DNA of 64,000 bases from Carnobacterium_B sp045617425 (GCF_045617425.1 NZ_JAZLIO010000001.1:1-64000); one strand, 5' to 3'. Positions 8,877 through 18,332 are shown, numbered from the stretch's first letter. Numbers and translations: made by a program. Notes: generated from the letters alone by a model not told the origin.

Positions 8877-10214
8877 ATGAAAGTAGTGATTATAGGAGCT
8901 TCTTTTGCTGGAGTAGCAGCGGCTTTAGAAGTACGAAAAAAATATTTTGATGCAGAAATTATTCTGTTGGAAAAGCAGCCTACTTTGGGATACATTCCGA
9001 ATGGACTGCATTTATACTGGGAAAATAAAATTGCTGACTTAGATGCAGCTTATTTTATTACGAAAGAACAATTGGAAAAGCAAAACATCCAGTGCTGCTT
9101 AGAAGCATCTGTTGAGAAAATCGACACAACCCACAAAACAGTCCACTATATGTTTCATGGACAAGAAGCGACGATCACTTATGATAAATTGATTATTGCA
9201 ACGGGTTCAAGTCAATTGTCGCAAAAAATCAGTGGCAGTGATGGCGAGAACGTCTTGAAGTACAAACGGCATCATGAAGCAGAAGCTGCTTTAGCTAAAG
9301 TTGATGCTAGCAGAAGTGTAACAATTATTGGAGCAGGTCAAGTTGGAGTGGAAGCAGCTGATTTGTTAAGCAAGCAAGAAAAGCAGGTAACGTTGATTGA
9401 GAATATGGACTATGTGTTATTCAAATATTTTGATAAAGACATGATCCAACCAGTCCAACAAAAAATGAGTGAACAGGGTATTAATTTGCGCTTGAATCAA
9501 ACGGTTTCTTCGATTGAATCTGAAGCGGATCAATTGGCAACGATTCGATTTGGAAATGAAACCGTTATGAGTGATGCCGTTATCTTAGGTGTGAATGTGA
9601 GACCGGACTTGCATTTTCTAGATGAACACATCAGGATTCATATGGACCAAACGATTGCAGTTGATCGGTATATGCGGACGTCGGTAGAAGATGTTTTTGC
9701 TGTGGGGGATTGTATCCAACTCGCTTATGGAGAAGAAGAGGAAACAGTGTATATTCCACTTGTAAATAATGCTGTCCGTACAGGAATCGTGGCTGCTAAT
9801 AATCTTATTCAACCAAAAATGGCTTTCAAAGGCTCTTTGCGCACGATTGGAACCTTCATATTCGGGTATTATATTGCTAGTACAGGTATGACGGAAGCCG
9901 AGAGTGTATTTACTGATCAAAAGGTGAAAACCTATCGTCAAAAAGTGCGGTTAACTAGTCTGCCAACTAGCGATACCGTAACGATTAAATGGGTCTATGA
10001 TGCAACTAGTCATATTTTGCTTGGTGCTCAGATGATTTCAACTTCTGACATTTTAGAAAAGATCAATACATTAGCGTTAGCCATTCAAACAAAACAAACG
10101 ATGGAAGACTTGCAACAAAAAGACTATTTCTTCCATCCTTCGTTTTCCCAAATGATTTCGGCTACTAACTTTGTTTCATGGCCAGAAGTGAGGGATGACG
10201 GAAATGAAAATTGA
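8877..10214 (+). CDS. NADH oxidase / CoA-disulfide reductase-family flavoprotein lacking the redox Cys
   Basis: The 445-residue protein has an FAD motif at the start (VVIIGASFAGVAAALEV), an NAD motif near residue 150 (VTIIGAGQVGVEAADLL), a second FAD segment near residue 275 (VFAVGDCI) and a dimerisation domain. This is the layout of water-forming NADH oxidases and CoA-disulfide reductases. In those enzymes residue 42 or so is a redox-active cysteine in an SCGxxLW-like motif. Here the segment reads IPNGLHLYW with Asn at position 42. A changed reaction is therefore likely, for example peroxide formation or another acceptor. Its last bases overlap the start of the regulator downstream. An AACGAGGAG site precedes the ATG. 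Confidence 0.75.
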   Translation: MKVVIIGASFAGVAAALEVRKKYFDAEIILLEKQPTLGYIPNGLHLYWENKIADLDAAYFITKEQLEKQNIQCCLEASVEKIDTTHKTVHYMFHGQEATITYDKLIIATGSSQLSQKISGSDGENVLKYKRHHEAEAALAKVDASRSVTIIGAGQVGVEAADLLSKQEKQVTLIENMDYVLFKYFDKDMIQPVQQKMSEQGINLRLNQTVSSIESEADQLATIRFGNETVMSDAVILGVNVRPDLHFLDEHIRIHMDQTIAVDRYMRTSVEDVFAVGDCIQLAYGEEEETVYIPLVNNAVRTGIVAANNLIQPKMAFKGSLRTIGTFIFGYYIASTGMTEAESVFTDQKVKTYRQKVRLTSLPTSDTVTIKWVYDATSHILLGAQMISTSDILEKINTLALAIQTKQTMEDLQQKDYFFHPSFSQMISATNFVSWPEVRDDGNEN

Positions 10215-11673
10215 ACACTTTTTGGAGAAAAATGAAATCAGAGAAGTCACGATTTTTAAACAACTCGTACTGAACGGTGGGAGGCTCTCTTATGCGGATA
10301 TGGTAGAGTATCTATCTGTTGCTAGAGCTTCACTGGATAAAGACTTGGAATCTATCTCTTTTCGAATTCAAGCTCTTAAAGATCAAGTACAGGTCAATTA
10401 TGACGGACAATACATTTCCTTAACCATGAGTGATAAGTTTTCTTTACCGCAAATTCATCAACTCTACTTGAATCAATCAATCAAAGTGAAACTGGTTCGG
10501 TTTTTATTTAAGCATCAGGAGTTCTCAATTACTCAATTGACACAAAAATTGATGATCAGCGATTCATCCTTATTTCGTAAAATTAAAGAGCTGAACAGCT
10601 ACTTGAAAGAGTTTGGTGTCAAAATCCGTAATGGGCAGTTGCACGGTGAAGAGTTGCATATTCGGTATTTCTATTTTCAATTTTATAGCTATATCGAGGA
10701 TAAAGAATCCCTTATGACTTCACATAACGACAAGCAGATTACTCAAATGGTACAAGCTATGGAAAGTTCCTTGCAAGTTACGATTGAAACAGAAAACAAA
10801 CAACGTCTAAATGTTTGGATGCTTATTAGTAAAAACCGCCTTACTAGCAAAGAAAAGAAGTATGCACATTTGCGCGAACTGATGCAGCCTTACTTAGAGG
10901 ATCTGCTATACCAAAAAATTCGAATCATAGTTTTGCGTTACTTTAGTCGTTATTCTATTGAAGTTGATGAAGAAGAAGCTATGCTGCACTTTGCTTTTTT
11001 GTTGGCTTTTCCGATATTGAGCGAACACGATTTTCATGAGTATACGTTGGAGCGTGATCGTCGTGCACCTATTGCGACAATGGATGCGTACATTGTTGAA
11101 ACCATTATTATCCAATATAAATTCCGCAAATTGCCTTATATGTTGGAACGTGATATGCACTACCATCTTTCTCATATTCACACAAAACTGTACTTCTTCC
11201 AAGGAGATATGGAAATTTATGATTATGAAGGAATGTTGGCTAAAGAAAAACAATTTACCGGCAGAGATCTCGTTTCATTTGCAGAGACACTGATTGCTAT
11301 CAGTACAACTAAATTTGGCATCAAAGAAGTGGAAGACAATAGTCTGTTGAAAATAGGATTGCTAAAATACATCAGTTTATTGGCGATTGTTACGTTGAAG
11401 ATGACGACCATTTTGCAAGTAGGAATTGATTTGAAAATGGAAGCAATTTTTACGGAGACACTCAATCAGTTGCTTATACTGAATATGAGGCATATCAATG
11501 GCATACATGTTGAAGCTTATCACCCAGGTAAAGTGTACGATCTCATTCTCACTAATGAGAAACCAGTTGATAAGGACATTTACGGTAAATCTAGGGTATA
11601 TGTTCTCTCTGAAATTCTATCTTCTTTTGATATGAGAAATATTCAAAAAATCATTCAAGAATTCAATTTATAG
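10204..11673 (+). CDS. Mga/PRD-type transcriptional regulator
   Basis: The protein of about 489 residues has an N-terminal HTH region (ISYADMVEYLSVARASLDKD-like) and a second one near residue 105 (SITQLTQKLMISDSSLFRKI). A long middle section follows that resembles PTS-regulated (PRD) domains, as in Mga and AtxA. Such regulators respond to PTS phosphorylation. I prefer the ATG at 10204, 11 bp after a GAGG site, over the ATG at 10195, which is too close to it. The gene overlaps the flavoprotein gene and lies upstream of the glycerol operon, so it may control either. The targets are not visible. Confidence 0.65.
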   Translation: MKIEHFLEKNEIREVTIFKQLVLNGGRLSYADMVEYLSVARASLDKDLESISFRIQALKDQVQVNYDGQYISLTMSDKFSLPQIHQLYLNQSIKVKLVRFLFKHQEFSITQLTQKLMISDSSLFRKIKELNSYLKEFGVKIRNGQLHGEELHIRYFYFQFYSYIEDKESLMTSHNDKQITQMVQAMESSLQVTIETENKQRLNVWMLISKNRLTSKEKKYAHLRELMQPYLEDLLYQKIRIIVLRYFSRYSIEVDEEEAMLHFAFLLAFPILSEHDFHEYTLERDRRAPIATMDAYIVETIIIQYKFRKLPYMLERDMHYHLSHIHTKLYFFQGDMEIYDYEGMLAKEKQFTGRDLVSFAETLIAISTTKFGIKEVEDNSLLKIGLLKYISLLAIVTLKMTTILQVGIDLKMEAIFTETLNQLLILNMRHINGIHVEAYHPGKVYDLILTNEKPVDKDIYGKSRVYVLSEILSSFDMRNIQKIIQEFNL

Positions 11674-11714
11674 AACAAGCTCAGTGAAAATACTGCAGCT
11701 TGTTCTTTTGTTTT
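11673..11714 (+). terminator. Terminator after the Mga-like regulator gene
   Basis: The stem GAACAAGCT with AGCTTGTTC encloses a second small stem (CAGT/ACTG) and is followed by TTTTGTTTT. It starts at the last base of the stop codon. Confidence 0.8.
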
Positions 11715-11794
11715 CCTGGCGTAAAATTTATTCGAAAAGGCAAAACCTCTCAAAAAATTTCAAAAACTAAAAAAAGATGACGTTTTCTTTCTAA

Positions 11795-11834
11795 GAAAAA
11801 CGGTTACAATAAGTTTATTAAGAAATCGCTTGCA
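11795..11834 (+). promoter_or_regulatory. Candidate cre sites upstream of glpK
   Basis: Two sequences resemble CcpA-binding cre sites (WTGNAANCGNWWNCA). GAAAAACGGTTACA at 11795-11808 has two mismatches and overlaps a possible TACAAT -10 box at 11805. AGAAATCGCTTGCA at 11821-11834 has one mismatch and lies just before the ribosome site. Catabolite repression of glp genes is known in related bacteria; here it is inferred. Confidence 0.5.
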
Positions 11835-11856
11835 AAAGCATAGGAGGAAATTTAAC

Positions 11857-13362
11857 ATGACAGAGAAAAAATACATTATGTCCATTGACCAAGGAACAAC
11901 GAGTTCAAGAGCAATTATTTATGATAAAAAAACAAATACGATTGGGAGCTCGCAAAAAGAGTTTACTCAAATTTTTCCACAAAGTGGTTGGGTAGAACAC
12001 AACCCGAATGAAATCTGGAATTCAGTACAATCGGTTATTGCTGGGGCATTTATTGAATCCGGTGTCAAACCTGCAGAGATTGCTGCAATCGGGATTACAA
12101 ACCAACGTGAAACAACAATCATCTGGGATAAAAAAACAGGACGTCCAATTTATAACGCAATTGTTTGGCAATCACGCCAATCAGCACCTATTGCTGCTAA
12201 ATTAAATGAAGATGGACATTCTAAAATGATTCATGAAAAAACAGGGTTGATCATTGATTCTTATTTCTCAGCTACTAAAATTCGCTGGATTCTTGACCAT
12301 GTAGAAGGCGCACAAGAGCGCGCTGAAAAAGGTGAGTTGATGTTTGGAACGGTGGACACATGGTTAGTATGGAAATTAACGGGTGGAGATTCATTCGTTA
12401 CGGATTATTCAAATGCCAGCCGTACAATGTTATTCAATATTCATAAATTAGAATGGGATCAAGAAATCTTAGACTTGTTGAACATTCCAAGCGTTATGAT
12501 GCCAGAAGTGAAATCCAACTCAGAAGTTTACGGAAACACAACGAACTACCATTTCTATGGAGCGAATATTCCAATCTCAGGAATGGCTGGAGACCAACAA
12601 GCTGCTTTATTTGGTCAAATGGCTTTCGAACCTGGAATGGTGAAAAACACTTACGGAACGGGTTCATTTATTGTCATGAATACGGGAGAAAAACCACAAT
12701 TATCAGAAAACAATTTGCTAACCACGATCGGTTATGGAATCAATGGCAAAATTTACTATGCTTTAGAAGGAAGTATTTTTGTATCAGGATCGTCAATCCA
12801 ATGGTTGCGTGACGGATTAAAAATGATTGAAAATTCAGCTGACTCAGAAGCACTTGCTAAAGCGTCTAAAAACGACAACGAAGTATTTGTGGTACCAGCC
12901 TTCACGGGTCTTGGAGCACCATACTGGGATTCAGATGCACGTGGATCTGTCTTCGGGTTGAATCGTGGAACAACGAAAGAAGATTTTGTTAAAGCGACTT
13001 TACAATCGATTGCTTACCAATCACGCGATGTTATTGATACAATGAACAAAGATGCAGGTATTGATATTCCATTATTGAAAGTAGATGGCGGAGCTGCAAA
13101 TAACGACTGGTTATTGCAATTCCAAGCAGATATCTTAGGTACAAAAGTTCAACGAGCACACAACTTAGAAACAACTGCTTTAGGTGCAGCATACTTAGCT
13201 GGTTTAGCTGTTGGATTCTGGGAAAGTATGGACGAAATCAAAGACATGTACGAAGAAGGCGGTATCTTCGAACCAAAAATGTCAGATGCAGAGCGCGAAA
13301 AACTATACAAAAACTGGAAACTAGCCGTTAAAGCTACACAAGTATTTAAGCCTGAAGCATAA
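11857..13362 (+). CDS. glpK: Glycerol kinase
   Basis: The 501-residue FGGY kinase starts with SIDQGTTSSRAIIYD and has GMAGDQQAALFGQ and the C-terminal VDGGAANNDWLLQFQAD. It phosphorylates glycerol to glycerol 3-phosphate. His232 in NYHFYGANIPISG sits at the position of the histidine that HPr phosphorylates in enterococcal GlpK, so PTS control of activity is likely. I use the ATG at 11857 with TAGGAGG upstream; an in-frame TTG at 11830 is upstream of that ribosome site. It is first in the glpK-glpO-glpF operon. Confidence 0.95.
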   Translation: MTEKKYIMSIDQGTTSSRAIIYDKKTNTIGSSQKEFTQIFPQSGWVEHNPNEIWNSVQSVIAGAFIESGVKPAEIAAIGITNQRETTIIWDKKTGRPIYNAIVWQSRQSAPIAAKLNEDGHSKMIHEKTGLIIDSYFSATKIRWILDHVEGAQERAEKGELMFGTVDTWLVWKLTGGDSFVTDYSNASRTMLFNIHKLEWDQEILDLLNIPSVMMPEVKSNSEVYGNTTNYHFYGANIPISGMAGDQQAALFGQMAFEPGMVKNTYGTGSFIVMNTGEKPQLSENNLLTTIGYGINGKIYYALEGSIFVSGSSIQWLRDGLKMIENSADSEALAKASKNDNEVFVVPAFTGLGAPYWDSDARGSVFGLNRGTTKEDFVKATLQSIAYQSRDVIDTMNKDAGIDIPLLKVDGGAANNDWLLQFQADILGTKVQRAHNLETTALGAAYLAGLAVGFWESMDEIKDMYEEGGIFEPKMSDAEREKLYKNWKLAVKATQVFKPEA

Positions 13363-13378
13363 AAGGAGGAAACGATTT

Positions 13379-15217
13379 ATGGTTTTTTCAATTGAACGAA
13401 GAAAGCAAGATATTCAAGCATTAAAAGAAGAAACATTGGACGTTTTAATTATTGGTGGAGGGATTACAGGTGCTGGGACTGCTTTGCAAGCCAGCGCTTC
13501 TGGTCTTAAAACAGGGCTCGTGGAGATGCAAGACTTTGCTGAAGGAACCTCTTCACGCTCAACTAAATTAGTTCACGGTGGATTGCGTTATTTGAAAAAC
13601 TTCGATGTTGAAGTTGTAGCAGATACGGTTCAAGAACGTGCTGTCGTGCAGGGAATTGCACCTCACATTCCAAAAGCTGACCCCATGATTTTGCCAATCT
13701 ATGATGAACCTGGTTCTACGTTTTCTATGTTCTCTTTAAAAGTAGCAATGGATCTATACGATCAATTAGCTAGTGTTACTGGAACAAAATATGCGAATTA
13801 CACATTAACAAAAGAGGAAGTTCTAGAACGCGAACCACAACTAAAAAGTGAAGGCTTATTAGGTGCAGGAGTTTACTTGGACTACCGCAACAACGATGCA
13901 CGTTTAGTGATTGAAAACATTAAACGTGCTGCTGCAGATGGCGGACACATGGTCAGCCGTATGAAAGTTGTCAATATTTTACATGATGAAAACAATAAAG
14001 CTAGTGGAGCAACTGTAGAAGACTTGCTAACGGGTGAAACATTTGATATTAAAGCTCGTGTTGTCTTGAATTCAACCGGTCCTTGGTCGGACACGATTCG
14101 TCAAATGGACGCTAAATTAGACGCTGTACCACAAATGCGCCCTACAAAAGGGGTTCACTTGGTTGTAGACAGCAAAAAATTATACGTTCCACAACCCACT
14201 TATTTTGATACCGGTAAAAATGATGGCCGTATGGTATTCGTGATTCCTCGGGAAGAAAAAACGTACTTTGGAACAACGGATACAGATTACAAAGGAGACT
14301 TTGCACATCCAACAGTTGATCAAGAAGACGTTGATTATTTATTGGAAATAGTCAATAATCGTTACCCATCAGCTGATATCTCGATTGATGATATCGAATC
14401 AAGTTGGGCAGGATTGCGCCCATTGATTTCGTCAAATGGCGGTTCTGACTACAATGGTGGGAACAGCAAACCAATCAAAGACGAAAGTTTTGATAAAGTG
14501 ATTTCTACGATTGAGCAATTCCAAAAAGGGGAAGTTGACCGTTATACCGTAGAAGACGTATTGAAAAACATCGAAACAGGTAATTCTGAATCAGAAGACA
14601 ATCCTTCAGCGATTTCTCGTGGAAGTGCCTTAGACATCGATGAGGATGGATTAATCACAGTAGCTGGTGGGAAATTAACGGACTACCGTAAGATGGCTAT
14701 CGGCGCAATGAAAGCTGTGATTGAGATTTTACAAAAGGATTTCAATATTTCTTATGAATTGATTGATTCTGCTAAATACCCTGTATCTGGTGGAGAGATT
14801 AACCCGTTAGAAGTTGAAGCAGAAACTGAAAAATTAGCTCAAATTGGTATTGGAAAAGGGTTAAACGACTCAGAAGCTATGTACCTTGCTAATTTATACG
14901 GCTCAAACGCGCCGAGAGCGTTTGCTTTAATTGATGAAATCGAAAAAATCGAAGGATTAACATTGGCAGATACCGCAAGTTTACGGTATGCTATGGATGA
15001 AGAGATGGCGTTAACACCAGCGGACTTTTTAATCCGTCGCACAAATCATATGTTGTTTATGCGCGACACTTTAGATGGTATAATAGAACCAGTGATTGCT
15101 GAAATGGGCCGCTATTATGGCTGGACAGATGAAGCAAAAGCTGCTCACACAGTAAAATTAAACGCTGCAATTGCAGAGTCTGATTTAAAAAAATTAAAGG
15201 GAGATGGAAATAGATGA
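13379..15217 (+). CDS. glpO: Alpha-glycerophosphate oxidase
   Basis: The 612-residue flavoprotein has the FAD motif DVLIIGGGITGAGTA and the family segment GTSSRSTKLVHGGLRYL. Its length, about 50 residues more than GlpD dehydrogenases, matches the lactic acid bacterial oxidase with its internal insertion (roughly residues 350-410). It oxidises glycerol 3-phosphate to dihydroxyacetone phosphate using oxygen and makes hydrogen peroxide. The ATG follows AAAGGAGG. Its stop overlaps the start of glpF by 4 bp. Confidence 0.92.
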   Translation: MVFSIERRKQDIQALKEETLDVLIIGGGITGAGTALQASASGLKTGLVEMQDFAEGTSSRSTKLVHGGLRYLKNFDVEVVADTVQERAVVQGIAPHIPKADPMILPIYDEPGSTFSMFSLKVAMDLYDQLASVTGTKYANYTLTKEEVLEREPQLKSEGLLGAGVYLDYRNNDARLVIENIKRAAADGGHMVSRMKVVNILHDENNKASGATVEDLLTGETFDIKARVVLNSTGPWSDTIRQMDAKLDAVPQMRPTKGVHLVVDSKKLYVPQPTYFDTGKNDGRMVFVIPREEKTYFGTTDTDYKGDFAHPTVDQEDVDYLLEIVNNRYPSADISIDDIESSWAGLRPLISSNGGSDYNGGNSKPIKDESFDKVISTIEQFQKGEVDRYTVEDVLKNIETGNSESEDNPSAISRGSALDIDEDGLITVAGGKLTDYRKMAIGAMKAVIEILQKDFNISYELIDSAKYPVSGGEINPLEVEAETEKLAQIGIGKGLNDSEAMYLANLYGSNAPRAFALIDEIEKIEGLTLADTASLRYAMDEEMALTPADFLIRRTNHMLFMRDTLDGIIEPVIAEMGRYYGWTDEAKAAHTVKLNAAIAESDLKKLKGDGNR

Positions 15218-15930
15218 GTGGAGATATGTTACAAATTTTCAGCGAGTTCTTAGGAACAATGATGCTAGTGTTGCTTGGGGACGGTGTATGTGCGGCCGTT
15301 AACTTGAAAAAAAGTAAAGCTGAAGCATCAGGATGGGTTGTCATTGCACTTGGATGGGGAGCAGCCGTAACAATCGCAGTATATGTTGCAGGATCTATGG
15401 GACCAGCACACTTAAACCCAGCTGTAACACTTGGTATGGCTATTATTGGTAATTTTGATTGGGCATTAGTATTGCCGTTTATTATTGCTCAAGTACTTGG
15501 AGGTATTTTGGGAGCTGTTTTAGTTTGGTTAACTTACTTGCCACACTTTAAAGAAACAAAAAACCAAGATAGTATTTTAGGAACTTTTGCAACTGCTCCA
15601 GCTATTCGCAACACTGTAGGTAATGTAATGTCAGAAACAATAGGTACTTTCGTATTAGTATTTGCACTTATGATGTTTGGAAAAAATACATTTACTGATG
15701 GATTAAACCCATTAGTAGTTGGGGTATTAATTCTGTCAATTGGTCTTTCTTTAGGAGGATCAACAGGGTACGCAATCAACCCTGCACGTGACTTAGGTCC
15801 ACGTATTGCTCATCAATTGTTACCTATCGCAAACAAAGGAAATTCAGACTGGGGTTACTCTTGGATTCCAGTAGTAGCACCAATGATTGGTGGAGCTATC
15901 GCTGCATTCCTTTATATAGCAATTACTTAA
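15214..15930 (+). CDS. glpF: Glycerol uptake facilitator
   Basis: The 238-residue protein has six membrane segments and the two half-helix motifs of the MIP family, HLNPAVTLG near residue 67 and INPARDLGPRI near residue 188. The Asp after NPAR marks glycerol facilitators rather than water channels. It lets glycerol enter for GlpK. It is translationally coupled to glpO by an ATGA overlap and followed by a strong terminator. Confidence 0.93.
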   Translation: MSGDMLQIFSEFLGTMMLVLLGDGVCAAVNLKKSKAEASGWVVIALGWGAAVTIAVYVAGSMGPAHLNPAVTLGMAIIGNFDWALVLPFIIAQVLGGILGAVLVWLTYLPHFKETKNQDSILGTFATAPAIRNTVGNVMSETIGTFVLVFALMMFGKNTFTDGLNPLVVGVLILSIGLSLGGSTGYAINPARDLGPRIAHQLLPIANKGNSDWGYSWIPVVAPMIGGAIAAFLYIAIT

Positions 15931-15946
15931 ATTATACTCAACAAGA

Positions 15947-15995
15947 AGTCTCATGTCTCTACAACTAACTTGTAGAGATGTGAGGCTATTTTTTT
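15947..15995 (+). terminator. Terminator of the glp operon
   Basis: An 18-bp stem with a few wobble or mismatched pairs (arms at 15947-15964 and 15970-15987) is followed by seven Ts. Confidence 0.9.
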
Positions 15996-16151
15996 GAAAC
16001 AATGAAGAAATTTAATGTAGTAATTTTATTTTTATAGGGTATATTCTTAGTTAAGAAAAAAATAAGTAGAACCTGACCATCTAGCTTTTTTTAAAAGTTT
16101 GATTTATAATGAGCTATAATTTAAGTGAGCAAAACTAAAGGAGAAAAACAT

Positions 16152-16919
16152 ATGATTGATTTACATTGCCATATTTTACCAGGTATAGATGATGGGGCCA
16201 AAGATATGGAAGATTCTATGGACATGGCGCGCGAAGCTGTAGCCGAAGGAATCACACATATTTTAGCGTCACCCCATTATAAAAATGGACATTGGGATAA
16301 TGAAAAACATGATATTTTGAGTTTAGTCGATGAAGTGCAGCAAGAACTAGATACCAGGGGTATTCCACTAACGATTTTTCCTGGACAAGAAGTTCGCATC
16401 AATGGAGAATTTTTTGAAGATATTGAAGAAGATAAAATTCAATTTATTGATGAAGGAAATCAGTATGTTTTAATCGAGTTTCCGACACCAACCATTCCAC
16501 AATACGCTGAACCACTTTTTTTTGAAATGCAAAGAGAAGGCATCACACCGATCATTGTTCATCCAGAACGGAATCATGCGATATTGAAAGATCCTAATAA
16601 ATTGTTGTCGTTTGTTGAAAAAGGAGCTTTGGCGCAAGTAACAGCTGCTAGCTACACTGGAGGATTCGGTAAAGAGATCCAAAAGGTCAGTAAACAATTG
16701 ATCGAAGCAAATTTAGTGCATTTTATTGCTTCGGATGCACACAATATTAGATCACGTTCGTTTCATATGAAAGAAGCGTATCAAAAATTAGAAAAAGAAT
16801 TCGGCCCTGAAAAAGTAGCGGAGTACCATCAAGTTACTAAAGACTTGATCAATGGAGAACTCATTCATACTACAACACCTCAACCGGTAAAAAAAGTTAA
16901 AATTTTTGGGTTGTTTTAA
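16152..16919 (+). CDS. CpsB/CapC-family tyrosine-protein phosphatase (PHP fold)
   Basis: The 255-residue protein begins MIDLHCHILPGIDDGAKDME, the metal-binding start of PHP-fold phosphatases of the CpsB family. Other ligand motifs are IVHPERNHA near residue 138 and IASDAHN near 196. Homologues dephosphorylate the capsule tyrosine kinase. Here the gene stands alone, with no CpsC/CpsD kinase nearby. The start at 16152 follows AAAGGAG; an upstream GTG at 16125 lies before that site. Confidence 0.88.
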   Translation: MIDLHCHILPGIDDGAKDMEDSMDMAREAVAEGITHILASPHYKNGHWDNEKHDILSLVDEVQQELDTRGIPLTIFPGQEVRINGEFFEDIEEDKIQFIDEGNQYVLIEFPTPTIPQYAEPLFFEMQREGITPIIVHPERNHAILKDPNKLLSFVEKGALAQVTAASYTGGFGKEIQKVSKQLIEANLVHFIASDAHNIRSRSFHMKEAYQKLEKEFGPEKVAEYHQVTKDLINGELIHTTTPQPVKKVKIFGLF

Positions 16920-17030
16920 AAAGAAAGTAGTAGAGCAATTTAGAATAACGTTTATTGCATGTGATGCGATAAGCGTTTTTTTGTATATTCAAATAGTCGA
17001 AAAGTTGCCTTATTCTACTGTTGTAAAACA

Positions 17031-17039
17031 TGGTATACT
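17031..17039 (+). promoter_or_regulatory. Extended -10 promoter of the SGNH hydrolase gene
   Basis: TGGTATACT is a TGN-extended -10 box 33 bp before the start codon at 17072. No good -35 box is seen, as is usual for extended -10 promoters. Confidence 0.5.
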
Positions 17040-17071
17040 GCATGGACTAATAGTTGAAGGAGGTTTGCAAT

Positions 17072-17887
17072 ATGAAACGAACAAATAATTCATATCAAAA
17101 AAAGTGGTTATTTGGATTAGTTATATTGCTGGTAGCTATTTTTATCATCTTTTTTAACGCTACTCAAAAAAATAAAACGTTAGCTAAAGTGACTGAAAAT
17201 TATCAATTGTCCGATACATATATGCAAGAAAGTTTGTTAGATCGTTCAAAATTTGTAACGGAACGAGATGGAGAAGTGACTATTGTTGTCTTAGGCAGCA
17301 GTGTAACCTTTGGAAAAGGTGCGACCGAAACACAACCTGTGTGGGGTAAGTTACTTGAAAATAATTTGAATGAGCGAGATAGCATCCACGCAAAAGTAAT
17401 CAATCACGGCTACAATGGGTATAGTACAGCTGATTTGATTTCAAGAGAAAAAATTGAAGCAGTTGTTAAAGACAAACCAGACATTATACTTTTTGAATTG
17501 TGTTTGATCAATAATAATCGCTTTCCGCAAAACAAGGTCGATCAAACAAAATTGGATATTAAATGGATCATGGATCGCTTCAATGAGGAGTTGCCAGATA
17601 CATTGGTCATTTTGCAAACGGCAAATCCTACTCTTTTTAATGATGTATTTCTAGAAGATGGTAAAGTGACTTACGAACAATACAATAATGAGATTGCTGA
17701 ATTTGTAACCGCGCAGCAATGGCCTTTTATTGATACCTATCATTTAATGCAAACTAAAATGGAAAAGCAGAATCTAACGATTGAAGAAGTCTTAGCAGAT
17801 GATGTCCATCCAAATGGACTAGGATATGGTTTATGGTTCGAATTATTGAATGAACGAATTACTGTACCGGTGAAAATGCTGCACTAA
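17072..17887 (+). CDS. Membrane-anchored SGNH/GDSL hydrolase
   Basis: The 271-residue protein has an N-terminal membrane anchor (WLFGLVILLVAIFIIFF) after a basic start, so the enzyme domain lies outside. Block I reads VVLGSSVTFGKG with the nucleophile serine, the Gly block reads NHGYNGYST, and block V is DDVHPNGLGYG. It is probably an esterase or deacylase acting on surface material, with unknown substrate. The ATG at 17072 follows GAAGGAGG; an earlier in-frame start at 17054 lies upstream of that site. Confidence 0.8.
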   Translation: MKRTNNSYQKKWLFGLVILLVAIFIIFFNATQKNKTLAKVTENYQLSDTYMQESLLDRSKFVTERDGEVTIVVLGSSVTFGKGATETQPVWGKLLENNLNERDSIHAKVINHGYNGYSTADLISREKIEAVVKDKPDIILFELCLINNNRFPQNKVDQTKLDIKWIMDRFNEELPDTLVILQTANPTLFNDVFLEDGKVTYEQYNNEIAEFVTAQQWPFIDTYHLMQTKMEKQNLTIEEVLADDVHPNGLGYGLWFELLNERITVPVKMLH

Positions 17888-17888
17888 T

Positions 17889-17936
17889 AAAAAAGAGAGA
17901 CTCAAGAATTCTTATTTTTGAGCCTTTCTTTTTTTG
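17889..17936 (+). terminator. Terminator after the SGNH hydrolase gene
   Basis: An imperfect stem (GAGACTCAA with TTGAGCCTTTC, including wobble pairs) runs into TTTTTTT. It directly precedes the repeat array. Confidence 0.6.
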
Positions 17937-17943
17937 TAGAAAA

Positions 17944-18240
17944 TATTTGAGCCTTAGTTCAATTAAGTCAAAGCCAATTTCCATTTGAGTTGAAGCAATA
18001 AGCCTTAGTTCGATTAACTCAGAACTGCTTTTTATTTGAGTAGGCATAATAAGCTTTAATTTTATTAACTCAGAACTGCTTTCTATTTGAGTAGGCATAA
18101 TAAGCTTTAATTCGACTAACTCAGAGCCTTTTTCCATTTGAGTAGAAGTAATAAGCTTTAATTCTATTAACTCAGAGTTGTTTCCCATTTGAGTAGCTAT
18201 AATAAGCTTTAATTCAATCAAATCAGAACAGTATTCCAAT
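17944..18240 (-). repeat. Array of about six 51-bp hairpin-forming repeats
   Basis: The unit is about 51 bp. Each contains TTTGAGT near one end and ACTCA about 25 bp later, so a single unit can fold into a hairpin. Units share CAATAAGC and TTTAATTC segments and differ by point changes. The same unit occurs at 37.2 kb (opposite orientation) and 57.4 kb. The array fills the gap between two convergent genes. The strand given is arbitrary. Because 51 is a multiple of three, a frame stays open across it on the minus strand; I do not regard that as a gene. Confidence 0.9.
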
Positions 18241-18287
18241 AGAATAGACCAAGTTTAAATGATTATACCAAAAGAACTTAATCAGGT

Positions 18288-18311
18288 GATACTCGTCCCT
18301 AGACGAGTATC
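18288..18311. other. Intergenic hairpin next to the repeat array
   Basis: GATACTCGT and ACGAGTATC form a perfect 9-bp stem around CCCTAG. It lies past the 3' end of the minus-strand NERD gene. It has no clear T run, so calling it a terminator is uncertain. Confidence 0.45.
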
Positions 18312-18332
18312 TACGTCTTTTATAAGGACTTT

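Noticed and set aside
11830..11856. Upstream TTG start for glycerol kinase
   Set aside because: The extra nine residues would be translated from the ribosome-site region itself, and the ATG at 11857 fits the family.
17859..18239. Minus-strand open frame with 17-residue repeats across array 1
   Set aside because: It starts at a TTG without a ribosome site and stays open because the 51-bp unit is a multiple of three. The same happens at 57442-57711.
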